A stretch of 39,276 nucleotides of DNA from Salinivibrio siamensis. Its GTDB lineage: Bacteria; Pseudomonadota; Gammaproteobacteria; Enterobacterales; Vibrionaceae. The notes under the pieces were generated by a model. That model searched no databases and was not told the DNA's origin. It saw nothing but the letters and a program-made list of their open reading frames with translations. Of the stretch, positions 19,942-28,077 are shown piece after piece. Where the stretch lies: NCBI RefSeq assembly GCF_001996005.1, contig NZ_MUFB01000005.1, forward strand, positions 17,891 to 57,166, read 5' to 3'. The position numbers and the translations under genes are program-made. Each line of letters begins with the position of its first letter. Within the stretch, counting starts at the first letter, position 1.

Positions 19942-20247
19942 GTCGTTCTCCTTTCGATATTTCTTATAGTCCGGATCCGGTCCGGCTTCTGTTCGGGCAC
20001 AAATCGCCCATCAATGGTGCGAACTGTTGCTTCATCATATGCCCGCCCCTACCCCCACTCAAGCCTCAGGCGGTGATGATCAGCCTAAGCTCTCATTTTT
20101 TCGCTCTCCCTTTATCCCACCCTTTCGTTGTCGCGGGGTGTCTGGTCAGCAACAGTGATATTGTCGCCATTTTACACCCTCAGTGATTGCCCCTCGTTGC
20201 ATGTATATGCAAAATAGCCACTCGTTTGTCATTGCGAGTCTGCCGTC
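19942..20247. other. Divergent intergenic region mdh / argR
   Basis: The 306 bases hold an ARG-box-like site and candidate argR promoter near argR. Close to mdh is a 10-bp palindrome CCGGATCCGG (19971-19980) flanked by a third TCCGG repeat. No coding frame looks real. I could not place an mdh promoter with confidence. Confidence 0.55.
20187..20215 (+). promoter_or_regulatory. Candidate argR promoter with overlapping ARG-box-like operator
   Basis: TTGCCC (20187-20192) and CAAAAT (20210-20215) are spaced by 17 bases. Within the spacer lies TGCAT-GTAT-ATGCA (20198-20211). This has the same 5-4-5 inverted-repeat geometry as the ArgR consensus TGAAT-N4-ATTCA, differing at one symmetric position in each arm. 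The arrangement suits argR autorepression. Each hexamer matches only four of six positions, so the promoter call is moderate. Confidence 0.5.
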
Positions 20248-20718
20248 ATGCGTAACTCAGAAAAACAAGACCAATTGGTTCGAGCGTTTAAAGCGATCCT
20301 CAAAGAAGAAAAGTTCAGTTCTCAGGGTGAGATTGTCGAAGCCCTACGTGCTCAAGGATTTGAGGGCATCAACCAGTCGAAAGTATCACGCATGTTGACC
20401 AAGTTCGGCGCTGTGCGTACCCGCAACGCCAAAATGGAAATGGTCTATTGCTTACCGATTGAACTCGGTGTCCCAACCACTGGCAGCGCCTTGCGCGAGC
20501 TCGTGATGGAAATTGACTATAATGAGGCTGTGGTGGTGATCCATACGGGGCCAGGGGCGGCGCAACTCATCGCTCGCCTACTTGACTCTCTGGGCAAGGC
20601 TGAAGGTATCCTAGGAGCAGTGGCTGGAGACGACACCATCTTTATCACACCCACCCGCGGTACCAGCACAGAAGCCTTATTTGAGGCCGTGTGTGATCTC
20701 TTTGAATATCATTATTGA
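20248..20718 (+). CDS. argR: Arginine repressor ArgR
   Basis: A 156-residue hexameric, arginine-responsive repressor. The N-terminal winged helix-turn-helix contains [20 protein letters not shown] (about 50-69). The C-terminal oligomerisation and arginine-binding domain has [15 protein letters not shown] and [13 protein letters not shown]. Length equals E. coli ArgR. The ATG at 20248 has only a weak GCGAG upstream; a frame starting at 20183 is a shadow in another phase. It is divergent from mdh. Confidence 0.98.
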   Translation: MRNSEKQDQLVRAFKAILKEEKFSSQGEIVEALRAQGFEGINQSKVSRMLTKFGAVRTRNAKMEMVYCLPIELGVPTTGSALRELVMEIDYNEAVVVIHTGPGAAQLIARLLDSLGKAEGILGAVAGDDTIFITPTRGTSTEALFEAVCDLFEYHY

Positions 20719-20728
20719 TTCCTTTATC

Positions 20729-20750
20729 AGGCAGCGTGAAGCCGCTGCCT
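20729..20750 (+). terminator. Hairpin after argR, probable terminator
   Basis: AGGCAGCG (20729-20736) pairs perfectly with CGCTGCCT (20743-20750) over a 6-base loop, 10 bases after the argR stop. The following tract (ACCTGCCCTGTCTTACTTTT) is only mildly T-rich, so termination may be partial. Confidence 0.5.
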
Positions 20751-20859
20751 ACCTGCCCTGTCTTACTTTTGAGTCGCCACAACGAAAGCAAAAGCGATAA
20801 CATCGTTTTAATTTTTTGATACCCCTCTGTTACTATCTGCTTTTAGCTGCCACACACTG

Positions 20860-20889
20860 TTCACGCTTTCGTTAAACGTCAATTATACT
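20860..20889 (+). promoter_or_regulatory. Candidate promoter of the TRAP permease gene
   Basis: TTCACG (-35, 20860-20865) and TATACT (-10, 20884-20889) are separated by 18 bases. Transcription from about 20896 would give a leader of roughly 115 bases. Confidence 0.5.
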
Positions 20890-20896
20890 GCGAACG

Positions 20897-21010
20897 TAGC
20901 AGTGGGCTGCAGACAGGCGAGTCGCTCATGGAGAGTGACGCAACCGGGTATGCATTTCTCGGGACACTGTAGCCGCATCAGCGGTGCATATGATAATAAG
21001 GACAAACTGC
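20897..21010 (+). ncRNA. Structured 5' leader of the TRAP permease mRNA
   Basis: The leader can form several consecutive short hairpins: GCAG-TGGG-CTGC near 20899-20910, an imperfect GCG...CTC/GAG...CGC stem around 20918-20942, CCGGG with CTCGG (one wobble) around 20945-20965, and CCGC-ATCA-GCGG near 20974-20985. It matches no riboswitch class whose core I know. It may simply be an untranslated leader. Confidence 0.3.
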
Positions 21011-23581
21011 ATGACGAAGACACATCAATCGTCTCCTGATGTGCAAGACATGGTGGCGCAAGCAGACACAGGCGCACGATCACCGCATGGACTATCAGGA
21101 CGTATTCTTTGGCTGGTACCACTTTGCTGGTCCCTTTTTCAGCTTTGGTATGCGTCACCGCTACCTTTTGCGCTCGACTTTGGCGTACTCAATAATACCG
21201 AAGCACGTTCGCTCCATTTAGCGTTCGCAATGTTTTTGGCTTATACCGCTTATCCCGCGCGTAAAACCTCACCCCGTGATCGCGTTCCCTTGCTCGATTG
21301 GGTTTTTGCGCTCGTAGGTAGTTTAGCCGCAGGTTATCTCTTCCTTTTTTACAATCAGCTTGCTGATCGCGCTGGTGCTTACACCTCGTTTGATATCACG
21401 GTTGCCGCCATCGGCATGATTCTGATGTTGGAAGCAACACGCCGCGCCCTTGGCCCTCCATTGATGGTGGTGGCTGGTGTCTTCTTACTCTACACCTTTG
21501 CCGGCCCCTACATGCCGGATGTCATCGCTCACAAAGGGGCAAGCTTGAACAAAGCCATGTCACACTTGTGGCTGACGACTGAAGGCGTCTTTGGCGTAGC
21601 ACTGGGGGTATCTACCTCTTTCGTCTTTCTGTTTGTGCTCTTTGGCGCACTCCTCGACCGTGCCGGCGCCGGTGGCTATTTTATTAAAGTGGCCTTCTCA
21701 CTATTAGGCCATATGCGCGGCGGTCCTGCGAAAGCCGCGGTCGTGGCCTCTGGCCTCTCAGGCTTGGTCTCGGGCTCATCGATTGCCAACGTCGTCACCA
21801 CCGGGACTTTCACCATTCCACTGATGAAACGCGTGGGTTTCCCGAGCCATAAAGCCGGGGCGGTGGAAGTTGCCGCGTCGACCAATGGCCAGCTGACTCC
21901 GCCGATTATGGGCGCTGCCGCATTCTTGATGGTGGAATACGTGGGGATTTCCTACGTCGAGGTGATTAAAGCCGCGCTACTTCCTGCACTGATCTCTTAT
22001 ATTGCGCTGATTTACATCGTGCACCTAGAGGCCTGTAAAGCCGGTATGGAAGGCTTACCACGCCGCCATACCAGCACGGTATTACAAAAACTGTTCTCAT
22101 TCATGACGGTATTTGTCGGCTTGCTGGTGCTCAGCGCCGCGGTTTACTACGGCATTGGTTGGACCAAGGATGTGTTTGGCGCCATGGCAACCGTAGTCAT
22201 CGGTATCCTCACCTTGGTGGCTTATGTACTTTTAGTACGCTACTCCGCCCAGTATAAATCGCAAGCAGCGGAAGACCCCGCGGCGGCCGATTTGTCCGAA
22301 GTGCCAGAGCCGGGCCCCACCGTGCGTTCAGGCTTGTACTACCTGCTGCCAATCGGCGTATTGGTATGGTGCTTGACCGTCGAGCGCTTCTCGCCAGGCC
22401 TGTCTGCGTTTTGGGCGACTGTGTTTATGATTTTTATCATTCTCACCCAGCGCCCGCTGATTGCCTACTTCAACCAGCGTAACAACTTTAAAGAAGAGAT
22501 CCGTGACGGGGTGACAGACTTAGCCGAGGCCTTTGTTACTGGTGCGCGCAACATGATCGGTATCGGTGTCGCCACCGCAGCGGCCGGGATCGTGGTGGGT
22601 ACGGTGACACTCACCGGTATCGGCTTGGTAATGACAGACTTCGTCGAGTTCATCTCCGGCGGTAACATCTTCCTGATGCTGCTGTTCACCGCGGTCATCA
22701 GCTTGCTATTAGGGATGGGGCTGCCGACTACCGCCAACTATATCGTGGTCTCCACCCTGATGGCGCCGGTCATTGTTACCTTAGGTGCACAACAAGGGCT
22801 GATCATTCCACTGATCGCGGTGCACTTATTTGTGTTCTACTTTGGTATCCTTGCCGATGACACGCCCCCGGTGGGGCTGGCTGCCTTTGCGGCGGCAGCG
22901 ATCGCTAAATCCGACCCCATCCGCACCGGTGTGCAAGGTTTCACCTACGATATTCGCACCGCCATCCTGCCATTTATGTTTATCTTCAACACTCAGTTGT
23001 TGTTGCTCGATCTCGATGGCCCCTTCCACCTGATTTTGACCATTGTGTCGGCGACAATAGCCATGCTGGCTTTCTCTGCCGCGACACAAGGTTGGTGGAT
23101 GACCAAGAACAAATGGTGGGAAACCGCGCTGCTGTTGTTAATCACCTTCTCCCTCTTCCGCCCAGGGTTTTGGTGGGACGAAGTGTATCCACCGACCACC
23201 AGCTTCCCAGGCACAGAGATCACCCGTGTAGCGGAGCAGCTACCAGAAGGAAAGCCGCTGCAGCTTGAAGTGGAAGGGGAAAACTTCTTTGGTGAGCAAG
23301 TCTCCAAACACGTGGTTCTGCCCGTGGATCATAGCCTTGAAAGCGGTGAAGCCCGCATTAACGACACAGGCTTAATGCTTCGTGAGGAAGATGACAAGTT
23401 GTTGGTGGATATGATCCAGTTTGGCAGTGACGCTGACAAAGCGGGCATCGATTTTGACTGGCAAATCAAAACGGTGACGGTTGATAATGTCCGTCCATGG
23501 AAAGAGTGGGTGTTTGTCCCCACCCTCTTGCTATTGGCATTGTTGGGGTGGAATCAACGCCGTCGTATTCGCCAAGCCTAA
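21011..23581 (+). CDS. Fused TRAP transporter permease (4TM-12TM) with C-terminal DUF3394 domain
   Basis: An 856-residue membrane protein fusing the small and large TRAP membrane subunits, as in TAXI-type systems. The first third (about 25-180) is the small-subunit-like part. The large-subunit part has GSSIANVVTTGTFTIPLMKR, LLGMGLPTTANYIVVSTLMA and ADDTPPVGLAAFAAAAIAKS, the TRAP signatures. After the last transporter helices (about 690-725) a soluble segment of about 110 residues contains a PDZ-like stretch (FGSDADKAGIDFDWQIKTV), followed by a final membrane segment. AAGGA eight bases before ATG 21011 sets the start; a GTG at 20984 is less likely. No TAXI substrate-binding gene lies beside it, so its substrate and partner are unknown. 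Confidence 0.93.
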   Translation: MTKTHQSSPDVQDMVAQADTGARSPHGLSGRILWLVPLCWSLFQLWYASPLPFALDFGVLNNTEARSLHLAFAMFLAYTAYPARKTSPRDRVPLLDWVFALVGSLAAGYLFLFYNQLADRAGAYTSFDITVAAIGMILMLEATRRALGPPLMVVAGVFLLYTFAGPYMPDVIAHKGASLNKAMSHLWLTTEGVFGVALGVSTSFVFLFVLFGALLDRAGAGGYFIKVAFSLLGHMRGGPAKAAVVASGLSGLVSGSSIANVVTTGTFTIPLMKRVGFPSHKAGAVEVAASTNGQLTPPIMGAAAFLMVEYVGISYVEVIKAALLPALISYIALIYIVHLEACKAGMEGLPRRHTSTVLQKLFSFMTVFVGLLVLSAAVYYGIGWTKDVFGAMATVVIGILTLVAYVLLVRYSAQYKSQAAEDPAAADLSEVPEPGPTVRSGLYYLLPIGVLVWCLTVERFSPGLSAFWATVFMIFIILTQRPLIAYFNQRNNFKEEIRDGVTDLAEAFVTGARNMIGIGVATAAAGIVVGTVTLTGIGLVMTDFVEFISGGNIFLMLLFTAVISLLLGMGLPTTANYIVVSTLMAPVIVTLGAQQGLIIPLIAVHLFVFYFGILADDTPPVGLAAFAAAAIAKSDPIRTGVQGFTYDIRTAILPFMFIFNTQLLLLDLDGPFHLILTIVSATIAMLAFSAATQGWWMTKNKWWETALLLLITFSLFRPGFWWDEVYPPTTSFPGTEITRVAEQLPEGKPLQLEVEGENFFGEQVSKHVVLPVDHSLESGEARINDTGLMLREEDDKLLVDMIQFGSDADKAGIDFDWQIKTVTVDNVRPWKEWVFVPTLLLLALLGWNQRRRIRQA

Positions 23582-23585
23582 TAAC

Positions 23586-23619
23586 AGGGGGACGTGTGTA
23601 ACACGTGCCCCTTTCTTTT
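23586..23619 (+). terminator. Hairpin between TRAP permease and usp
   Basis: AGGGG-G-ACGTGT (23586-23597) pairs with ACACGT-G-CCCCT (23601-23612) with one G-G mismatch and a 3-base loop, followed by TTCTTTT. It lies 5 bases after the permease stop and 21 bases before usp, so it may reduce rather than abolish readthrough. Confidence 0.75.
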
Positions 23620-23640
23620 ATAAGCGCAAAGGATATCGCT

Positions 23641-24072
23641 ATGTATAAACATATCTTGGTTCCCGTTGATTTGAACGACGAAAGCTTTGCAGATACCGCA
23701 GTGGATCACGCCGTTTGGCTCGCCAGCCAGTCAGGGGCCAAAATACACCTGCTCACTGTACTGCCCGGCATTCACAATTCGATGGTCGCCTCTTACTTCC
23801 CTGAAGAAGCTGCCAATAAAATGAAACGCGACATGAAGCGCAACTTACAAGGGTTTGCGGATAAATACGTCCCCAAAAGCGTGGCCTGTCAGGTCTCTGT
23901 TGAAGAAGGCAAGCCCTACAAGGGGATCATTAAAACGGCAGAGCGCATCGGCTGCGATCTGATTGTGATGCCAAGCCATAAGCGCTCACGCGTCAATAAA
24001 ATGATGCTGGGCTCAGTCGCCGCCAAAGTGCTCGAGGGTGCGAGTGTCCATGTGATGGTGTTAAAACCTTAA
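23641..24072 (+). CDS. Universal stress protein, UspA family
   Basis: A 143-residue single Usp domain starting MYKHILVPVDLNDESF. Family members that bind ATP carry G-x2-G-x9-G(S/T). Here the region reads PSHKRSRVNKMMLGSVA, keeping the terminal GS but with His/Arg where the first glycines would be, so ATP binding is doubtful. AAGGA before ATG 23641 rejects the longer frame from 23605. Usp proteins are often encoded next to TRAP permeases (TeaD beside TeaABC is the known case), which suggests a regulatory role for the upstream transporter, but that is inference. Confidence 0.92.
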   Translation: MYKHILVPVDLNDESFADTAVDHAVWLASQSGAKIHLLTVLPGIHNSMVASYFPEEAANKMKRDMKRNLQGFADKYVPKSVACQVSVEEGKPYKGIIKTAERIGCDLIVMPSHKRSRVNKMMLGSVAAKVLEGASVHVMVLKP

Positions 24073-24079
24073 CCATACG

Positions 24080-24112
24080 GTTCAGGCACGCATCGGCGTG
24101 CCTGAACATTTA
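24080..24112 (+). terminator. Terminator after usp
   Basis: A perfect 12-bp stem (24080-24091 with 24096-24107, loop ATCG) is followed by ATTTATT on the plus strand. It separates usp from convergent ubiX. Confidence 0.85.
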
Positions 24113-24733
24113 TTACCGCTGGCGTTGATCATAGCCCCAGCGCGGCACCAAGGTTTGTTCTGCCCCCAAGTGGTCCAAAATGCGCGCCACCATAAAGTCC
24201 ACTAAGTCGTCAATTGACTGAGGCTGATGATAAAAGCCTGGCGCGGCGGGCATAATCGTTACCCCCATCTGCGACAGCTTGTGCATATTCTCTAGGTGCA
24301 AGGTCGAAAACGGTGTCTCGCGCACCACCAATAGCAACTGTCCGCGCTCTTTAAGCACCACGTCGGCAGCTCTCTCAATCAGGTTATCGGACAACCCATG
24401 CGCAATGGACGATAGCGAGCCTGCCGAGCAGGGACACACCACCATTTGCTTCGGCGCCGCAGACCCAGACGCAACAGGCGAAAACCAATCCTCTTTGCCA
24501 CACACCACCAGCTTATCGGTGTGGCATTGTAAGTGTTCCACTAACACCTTTTTCGCCGCATCCGGCCCGGCGGGCAACTTCAGCCCATGCTCGGTCGCCA
24601 ACACCACACGTGCGGCCGACGAAATCAATAAGAAAACCTGATAGTCTTGCGCAAGCAGGCACTCGAGCAAACGTAGGCCGTAGGGCGCACCGGATGCGCC
24701 TGTCCACGCCAAGGTTATTCGTTTATCCGCCAT
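24113..24733 (-). CDS. ubiX: Flavin prenyltransferase UbiX
   Basis: A 206-residue enzyme that attaches a dimethylallyl group to FMN to make the prenylated flavin required by UbiD in ubiquinone synthesis. [17 protein letters not shown] at the N-terminus is the flavin-binding motif; [32 protein letters not shown] and [13 protein letters not shown] are diagnostic. The start lies in the last 11 bases of mpl, with an AAGGAGG Shine-Dalgarno inside mpl, so the two are translationally coupled. Confidence 0.97.
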   Translation of the reverse strand: MADKRITLAWTGASGAPYGLRLLECLLAQDYQVFLLISSAARVVLATEHGLKLPAGPDAAKKVLVEHLQCHTDKLVVCGKEDWFSPVASGSAAPKQMVVCPCSAGSLSSIAHGLSDNLIERAADVVLKERGQLLLVVRETPFSTLHLENMHKLSQMGVTIMPAAPGFYHQPQSIDDLVDFMVARILDHLGAEQTLVPRWGYDQRQR

Positions 24734-26096
24734 AAACCGCCTCCTTACTCGCCAGAGCTGTTAGCAGCTTGTCATGAATGCCACCAAAGCCGCCGTTGCT
24801 CATCACCAGCACGGTATCGCCTGCTTGGGCTTGCTCGCACAGCGCAGTAACAAGGGCTTCAATATCGGCATGGATGTGCGCAGGCTGGGTGCAACTGTCC
24901 GCCACCGCGTCGAGCGACCAATCCAGCCCTTGCGGTTGGTACAAGAACACCGCGTCCGCACGGGCTAATGACGCTGCCAAGGTGTCTTTATGCACCCCTT
25001 GCTTCATGGTATTGGAACGTGGTTCTAACACCGCCAAAATACGGCCACTGCCTACTTTCGCGCGCACCCCCTCAAGGGTTAATCGAATCGCCGTTGGATG
25101 ATGGGCAAAATCGTCATACACAGTGACGCCGGCTTGCTCACCGCGCCACTCAAGCCGACGCTTGGTATTGATAAATCGTTCGAGCGATTGACAAGCAAAG
25201 TCCGGGGTCACCCCCACATGACGCGCTGCCGCGATGGCCATCAAGGCATTACGCACATTGTGGTCACCGACCAAATCCCAGCTCACCGTCCCCACGATTT
25301 CACCGGCAAAGTACACATCAAACTGGCTGCCAGCCGGGTCTTTTTTCACACTCTGCCACTGACCATCCGGGCCCGCATAAACACACTCGCTCCAGCATCC
25401 CATGGCGAGGGTATCCGTGACATTGGCATCGTCTGACGGGGCGATAATCTGCCCAATCCCTGGCACGGTACGCACCACATGGTGGAATTGCTTCTGGATC
25501 GCCGCCAGATCATCAAAAATATCAGCATGATCGAACTCAAGATTGTTGATCACCAAAGTTTTCGGTTGGTAATGAATAAACTTAGAGCGCTTATCGAAAA
25601 ACGCACTGTCATATTCATCGGCTTCCACCACGAAAAACGGGCTCTCTCCTAATCGCGCCGACGCGTTAAAGTTACTCGCCACCCCACCAATCAAAAAGCC
25701 AGGTTGATAACCACAGTCTTCTAAAATCCACGCCAGCATACTCGCGGTGGTGGTTTTTCCGTGAGTGCCAGATACCGCCAGCACCCAGCGGTCTTGCAGT
25801 AAAAAGTCGTGCAGCCATTGCGGGCCAGAAGTATAAGGCAACCCTTGATTGAGGACCGCCTCAACACAAGGGTTGCCTCGACTCATGGCATTGCCAATCA
25901 CCACTAAGTCAGGTGCAGGCGATAGTTGGGCAGGGTCATAGCCTTCGATAATATCGATTCCCTGAGACTCCAGTAGTGTGCTCATCGGTGGGTAAACATG
26001 GCTATCAGAGCCCGTCACCGTGTGCCCAAGTTGTTTTGCCAGCATGGCTGCGCCACCCATAAAAGTCCCGCAGATGCCTAAAATATGAATATGCAT
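24723..26096 (-). CDS. mpl: UDP-N-acetylmuramate:L-Ala-gamma-D-Glu-meso-DAP ligase Mpl
   Basis: A 457-residue cytoplasmic Mur-ligase-type enzyme that re-attaches recycled murein tripeptide to UDP-MurNAc. The N-terminal Rossmann motif is [15 protein letters not shown] and the ATP loop GTHGKTT is at 110-116; [12 protein letters not shown] in the C-terminal half is typical of the family. A frame extending to 26186 adds 30 residues with no homology, so ATG 26096 is chosen; it has AAGG upstream. It is followed by ubiX in an 11-base overlap and is divergent from fbp. Confidence 0.97.
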   Translation of the reverse strand: MHIHILGICGTFMGGAAMLAKQLGHTVTGSDSHVYPPMSTLLESQGIDIIEGYDPAQLSPAPDLVVIGNAMSRGNPCVEAVLNQGLPYTSGPQWLHDFLLQDRWVLAVSGTHGKTTTASMLAWILEDCGYQPGFLIGGVASNFNASARLGESPFFVVEADEYDSAFFDKRSKFIHYQPKTLVINNLEFDHADIFDDLAAIQKQFHHVVRTVPGIGQIIAPSDDANVTDTLAMGCWSECVYAGPDGQWQSVKKDPAGSQFDVYFAGEIVGTVSWDLVGDHNVRNALMAIAAARHVGVTPDFACQSLERFINTKRRLEWRGEQAGVTVYDDFAHHPTAIRLTLEGVRAKVGSGRILAVLEPRSNTMKQGVHKDTLAASLARADAVFLYQPQGLDWSLDAVADSCTQPAHIHADIEALVTALCEQAQAGDTVLVMSNGGFGGIHDKLLTALASKEAVYGG

Positions 26097-26351
26097 AGCC
26101 TTCACTGTATTGTTGATTGCCTGCCGTTTGGCGCAGGCGTTTATTATGCCTCGGATTAACGCTTGGGTCTTATCGCTTGCGCGCATCTGACATGGTTTTT
26201 ATGTCGCGATCACACTTCCCTCGCCTGATTCATTTCTTCAGTACGATTAAAAAGTCACGAAAGCTAGAATAGCGGCGATTCCAAGAGGCAGCCCACTGCC
26301 CATGTATCCGATTGCACAAGAAAGACAGTTCATCATCATTAAGGATTGAGA

Positions 26352-27374
26352 ATGCCCGACATTAAGACCCTCGGCGAGTACATTGTTGAGAAGCAACACG
26401 CGTTTCCGCATGCTAGCGGCGATTTATCTTCTCTTCTCGCCTCGATTCGTCTGGCCGCCAAAATTGTTAACCGTGAAATCAACAAAGCCGGCTTAGTCGA
26501 CATTGCCGGCGCGATTGGGACGGAAAACGCACAAGGCGAAGAGCAGCAAAAACTCGACGTCTATGCCAACGAAAAATTTAAAGCCGCGATGGAAGCGCGC
26601 GACCAAGTGTGTGGCGTGGCCAGTGAAGAAGAAGATGACGCGGTTATTTTTAATAAACAGCTTAACCGTAATGCCAAATATGTGGTGTTGATTGACCCAC
26701 TTGATGGCTCCTCTAACATTGATGTTAACGTCTCTGTTGGCACCATTTTCTCCATTTACCACCGCGTCTCGCCTGTGGGGACACCGCCCACCGAAGAAGA
26801 TTTTCTCCAGTCCGGTCACCGCCAAGTCGCCGCCGGCTATATCATTTACGGCTCATCGACCATGTTGGTTTACACCACCGGTGATGGTGTGCATGGTTTC
26901 ACTTATGACCCGTCCCTCGGCCTGTTTTGCCTGTCTCACGAAAACATGACCATTCCTAAAGACGGCAACATCTACTCGATTAACGAAGGGAACTACATCA
27001 AGTTCCCGCAAGGCGTCAAAAAATATATCAAATACTGTCAAGAAAACGTCCCACAAGAGAAACGTCCTTACACGTCGCGTTATATTGGCTCCTTGGTCGC
27101 TGACTTTCACCGTAACCTGCTAAAGGGCGGCATTTACCTCTACCCCAGCACGCTCGCCTACCCCAATGGCAAACTGCGCTTGCTGTATGAGTGCAACCCG
27201 ATGGCGTTTATTATCGAGCAAGCCGGCGGCAAAGCAACCGATGGCACCCAGCGAATCATGGACATCGCTCCGAATGAGCTCCATCAGCGCGTCCCATTCT
27301 TTGTTGGCTCGAGCAATATGGTCGATAAAGTCGAGGAGTATCTCGACGCTTATCCGGATCATGACGACGAATAA
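26352..27374 (+). CDS. fbp: Class I fructose-1,6-bisphosphatase
   Basis: A 340-residue gluconeogenic phosphatase converting fructose-1,6-bisphosphate to fructose-6-phosphate. Metal ligands are in SEEED (91-95) and [10 protein letters not shown] (115-124). Substrate-binding stretches include [21 protein letters not shown] split across residues about 240-262. The ATG at 26352 has AAGGA six bases before it; the TTG at 26346 is disfavoured. It is divergent from mpl and ends at its own terminator. Confidence 0.98.
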   Translation: MPDIKTLGEYIVEKQHAFPHASGDLSSLLASIRLAAKIVNREINKAGLVDIAGAIGTENAQGEEQQKLDVYANEKFKAAMEARDQVCGVASEEEDDAVIFNKQLNRNAKYVVLIDPLDGSSNIDVNVSVGTIFSIYHRVSPVGTPPTEEDFLQSGHRQVAAGYIIYGSSTMLVYTTGDGVHGFTYDPSLGLFCLSHENMTIPKDGNIYSINEGNYIKFPQGVKKYIKYCQENVPQEKRPYTSRYIGSLVADFHRNLLKGGIYLYPSTLAYPNGKLRLLYECNPMAFIIEQAGGKATDGTQRIMDIAPNELHQRVPFFVGSSNMVDKVEEYLDAYPDHDDE

Positions 27375-27412
27375 GCGCAAAATAGACACCTAACGACAGT
27401 CTTCCATGATAA

Positions 27413-27445
27413 AGAGGCGGCCAACACGGTCGCCTCTGTTATTTT
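27413..27445 (+). terminator. Terminator after fbp
   Basis: AGAGGCG (27413-27419) pairs with CGCCTCT (27431-27437), with an inner CC/GG pairing, followed by GTTATTTT. It ends just before the ppa -10 box, so the fbp terminator and the ppa promoter overlap. Confidence 0.75.
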
Positions 27446-27464
27446 CACGCTTGGCGGTTATAAT
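27436..27464 (+). promoter_or_regulatory. Promoter of ppa
   Basis: A perfect -10 TATAAT (27459-27464) has a weak -35, CTGTTA (27436-27441), at 17 bases. Transcription from about 27471 gives a leader of roughly 30 bases. Confidence 0.6.
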
Positions 27465-27500
27465 TGGCACACACTTTTTCATTAAACAAAAGGACATCCC

Positions 27501-28028
27501 ATGAGCCTGAACCAGGTCCCTGCGGGCAAAGAGCTGCCTGAAGATATTTATGTGGTGATTGAGATCCCAGCTAACGCCGATCCTATCAAGTATGAAGTCG
27601 ATAAAGACAGCGGCGCCGTTTTCGTTGACCGTTTCATGGCAACGCCTATGTTCTACCCATGTAACTATGGCTATGTGAACCACACCTTGTCGTTGGACGG
27701 TGACCCTGTCGACGTGCTGGTACCCACTCCCTTCCCATTGGTACCAGGCTCAGTGATCCGCTGCCGCCCTGTTGGCGTGCTGAAAATGACCGACGAGTCG
27801 GGTGAAGATGCGAAAGTGATCGCCGTACCGCACAGCAAGCTAACCAAAGAGTACGATCACGTGAAAGACGTGAACGACCTACCTGAGCTGCTAAAAGCCC
27901 AAATCACGCACTTCTTCGAGCGCTATAAAGAGCTAGAAGCAGGCAAGTGGGTGAAAGTGGATGGCTGGGAAGATGCCCAGGCGGCAAAAGACGAAATCCT
28001 GTCATCATTTGAGCGCGCAAAGCAGTAA
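27501..28028 (+). CDS. ppa: Inorganic pyrophosphatase
   Basis: A 175-residue family I soluble pyrophosphatase. The metal-binding signature DGDPVDVLV (66-74) and [18 protein letters not shown] with [19 protein letters not shown] are canonical, and length is one short of E. coli. AAAGGA precedes ATG 27501. It is flanked by terminators on both sides, so it is monocistronic with its own TATAAT promoter. Confidence 0.99.
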   Translation: MSLNQVPAGKELPEDIYVVIEIPANADPIKYEVDKDSGAVFVDRFMATPMFYPCNYGYVNHTLSLDGDPVDVLVPTPFPLVPGSVIRCRPVGVLKMTDESGEDAKVIAVPHSKLTKEYDHVKDVNDLPELLKAQITHFFERYKELEAGKWVKVDGWEDAQAAKDEILSSFERAKQ

Positions 28029-28049
28029 TCCTCCGCGTCAATGACACAT

Positions 28050-28077
28050 AAGCCCGCGAGCCTTCGCGGGCTTTTTT
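28050..28077 (+). terminator. Terminator after ppa
   Basis: A perfect 10-bp stem (28050-28059 with 28064-28073, loop GCCT) is followed by a six-base T-run. It touches the end of convergent tamB. Confidence 0.93.

Noticed and set aside
20897-21010. Glycine or c-di-GMP riboswitch before the TRAP permease
   Set aside because: The conserved cores of those classes are not present; only short generic hairpins are seen.
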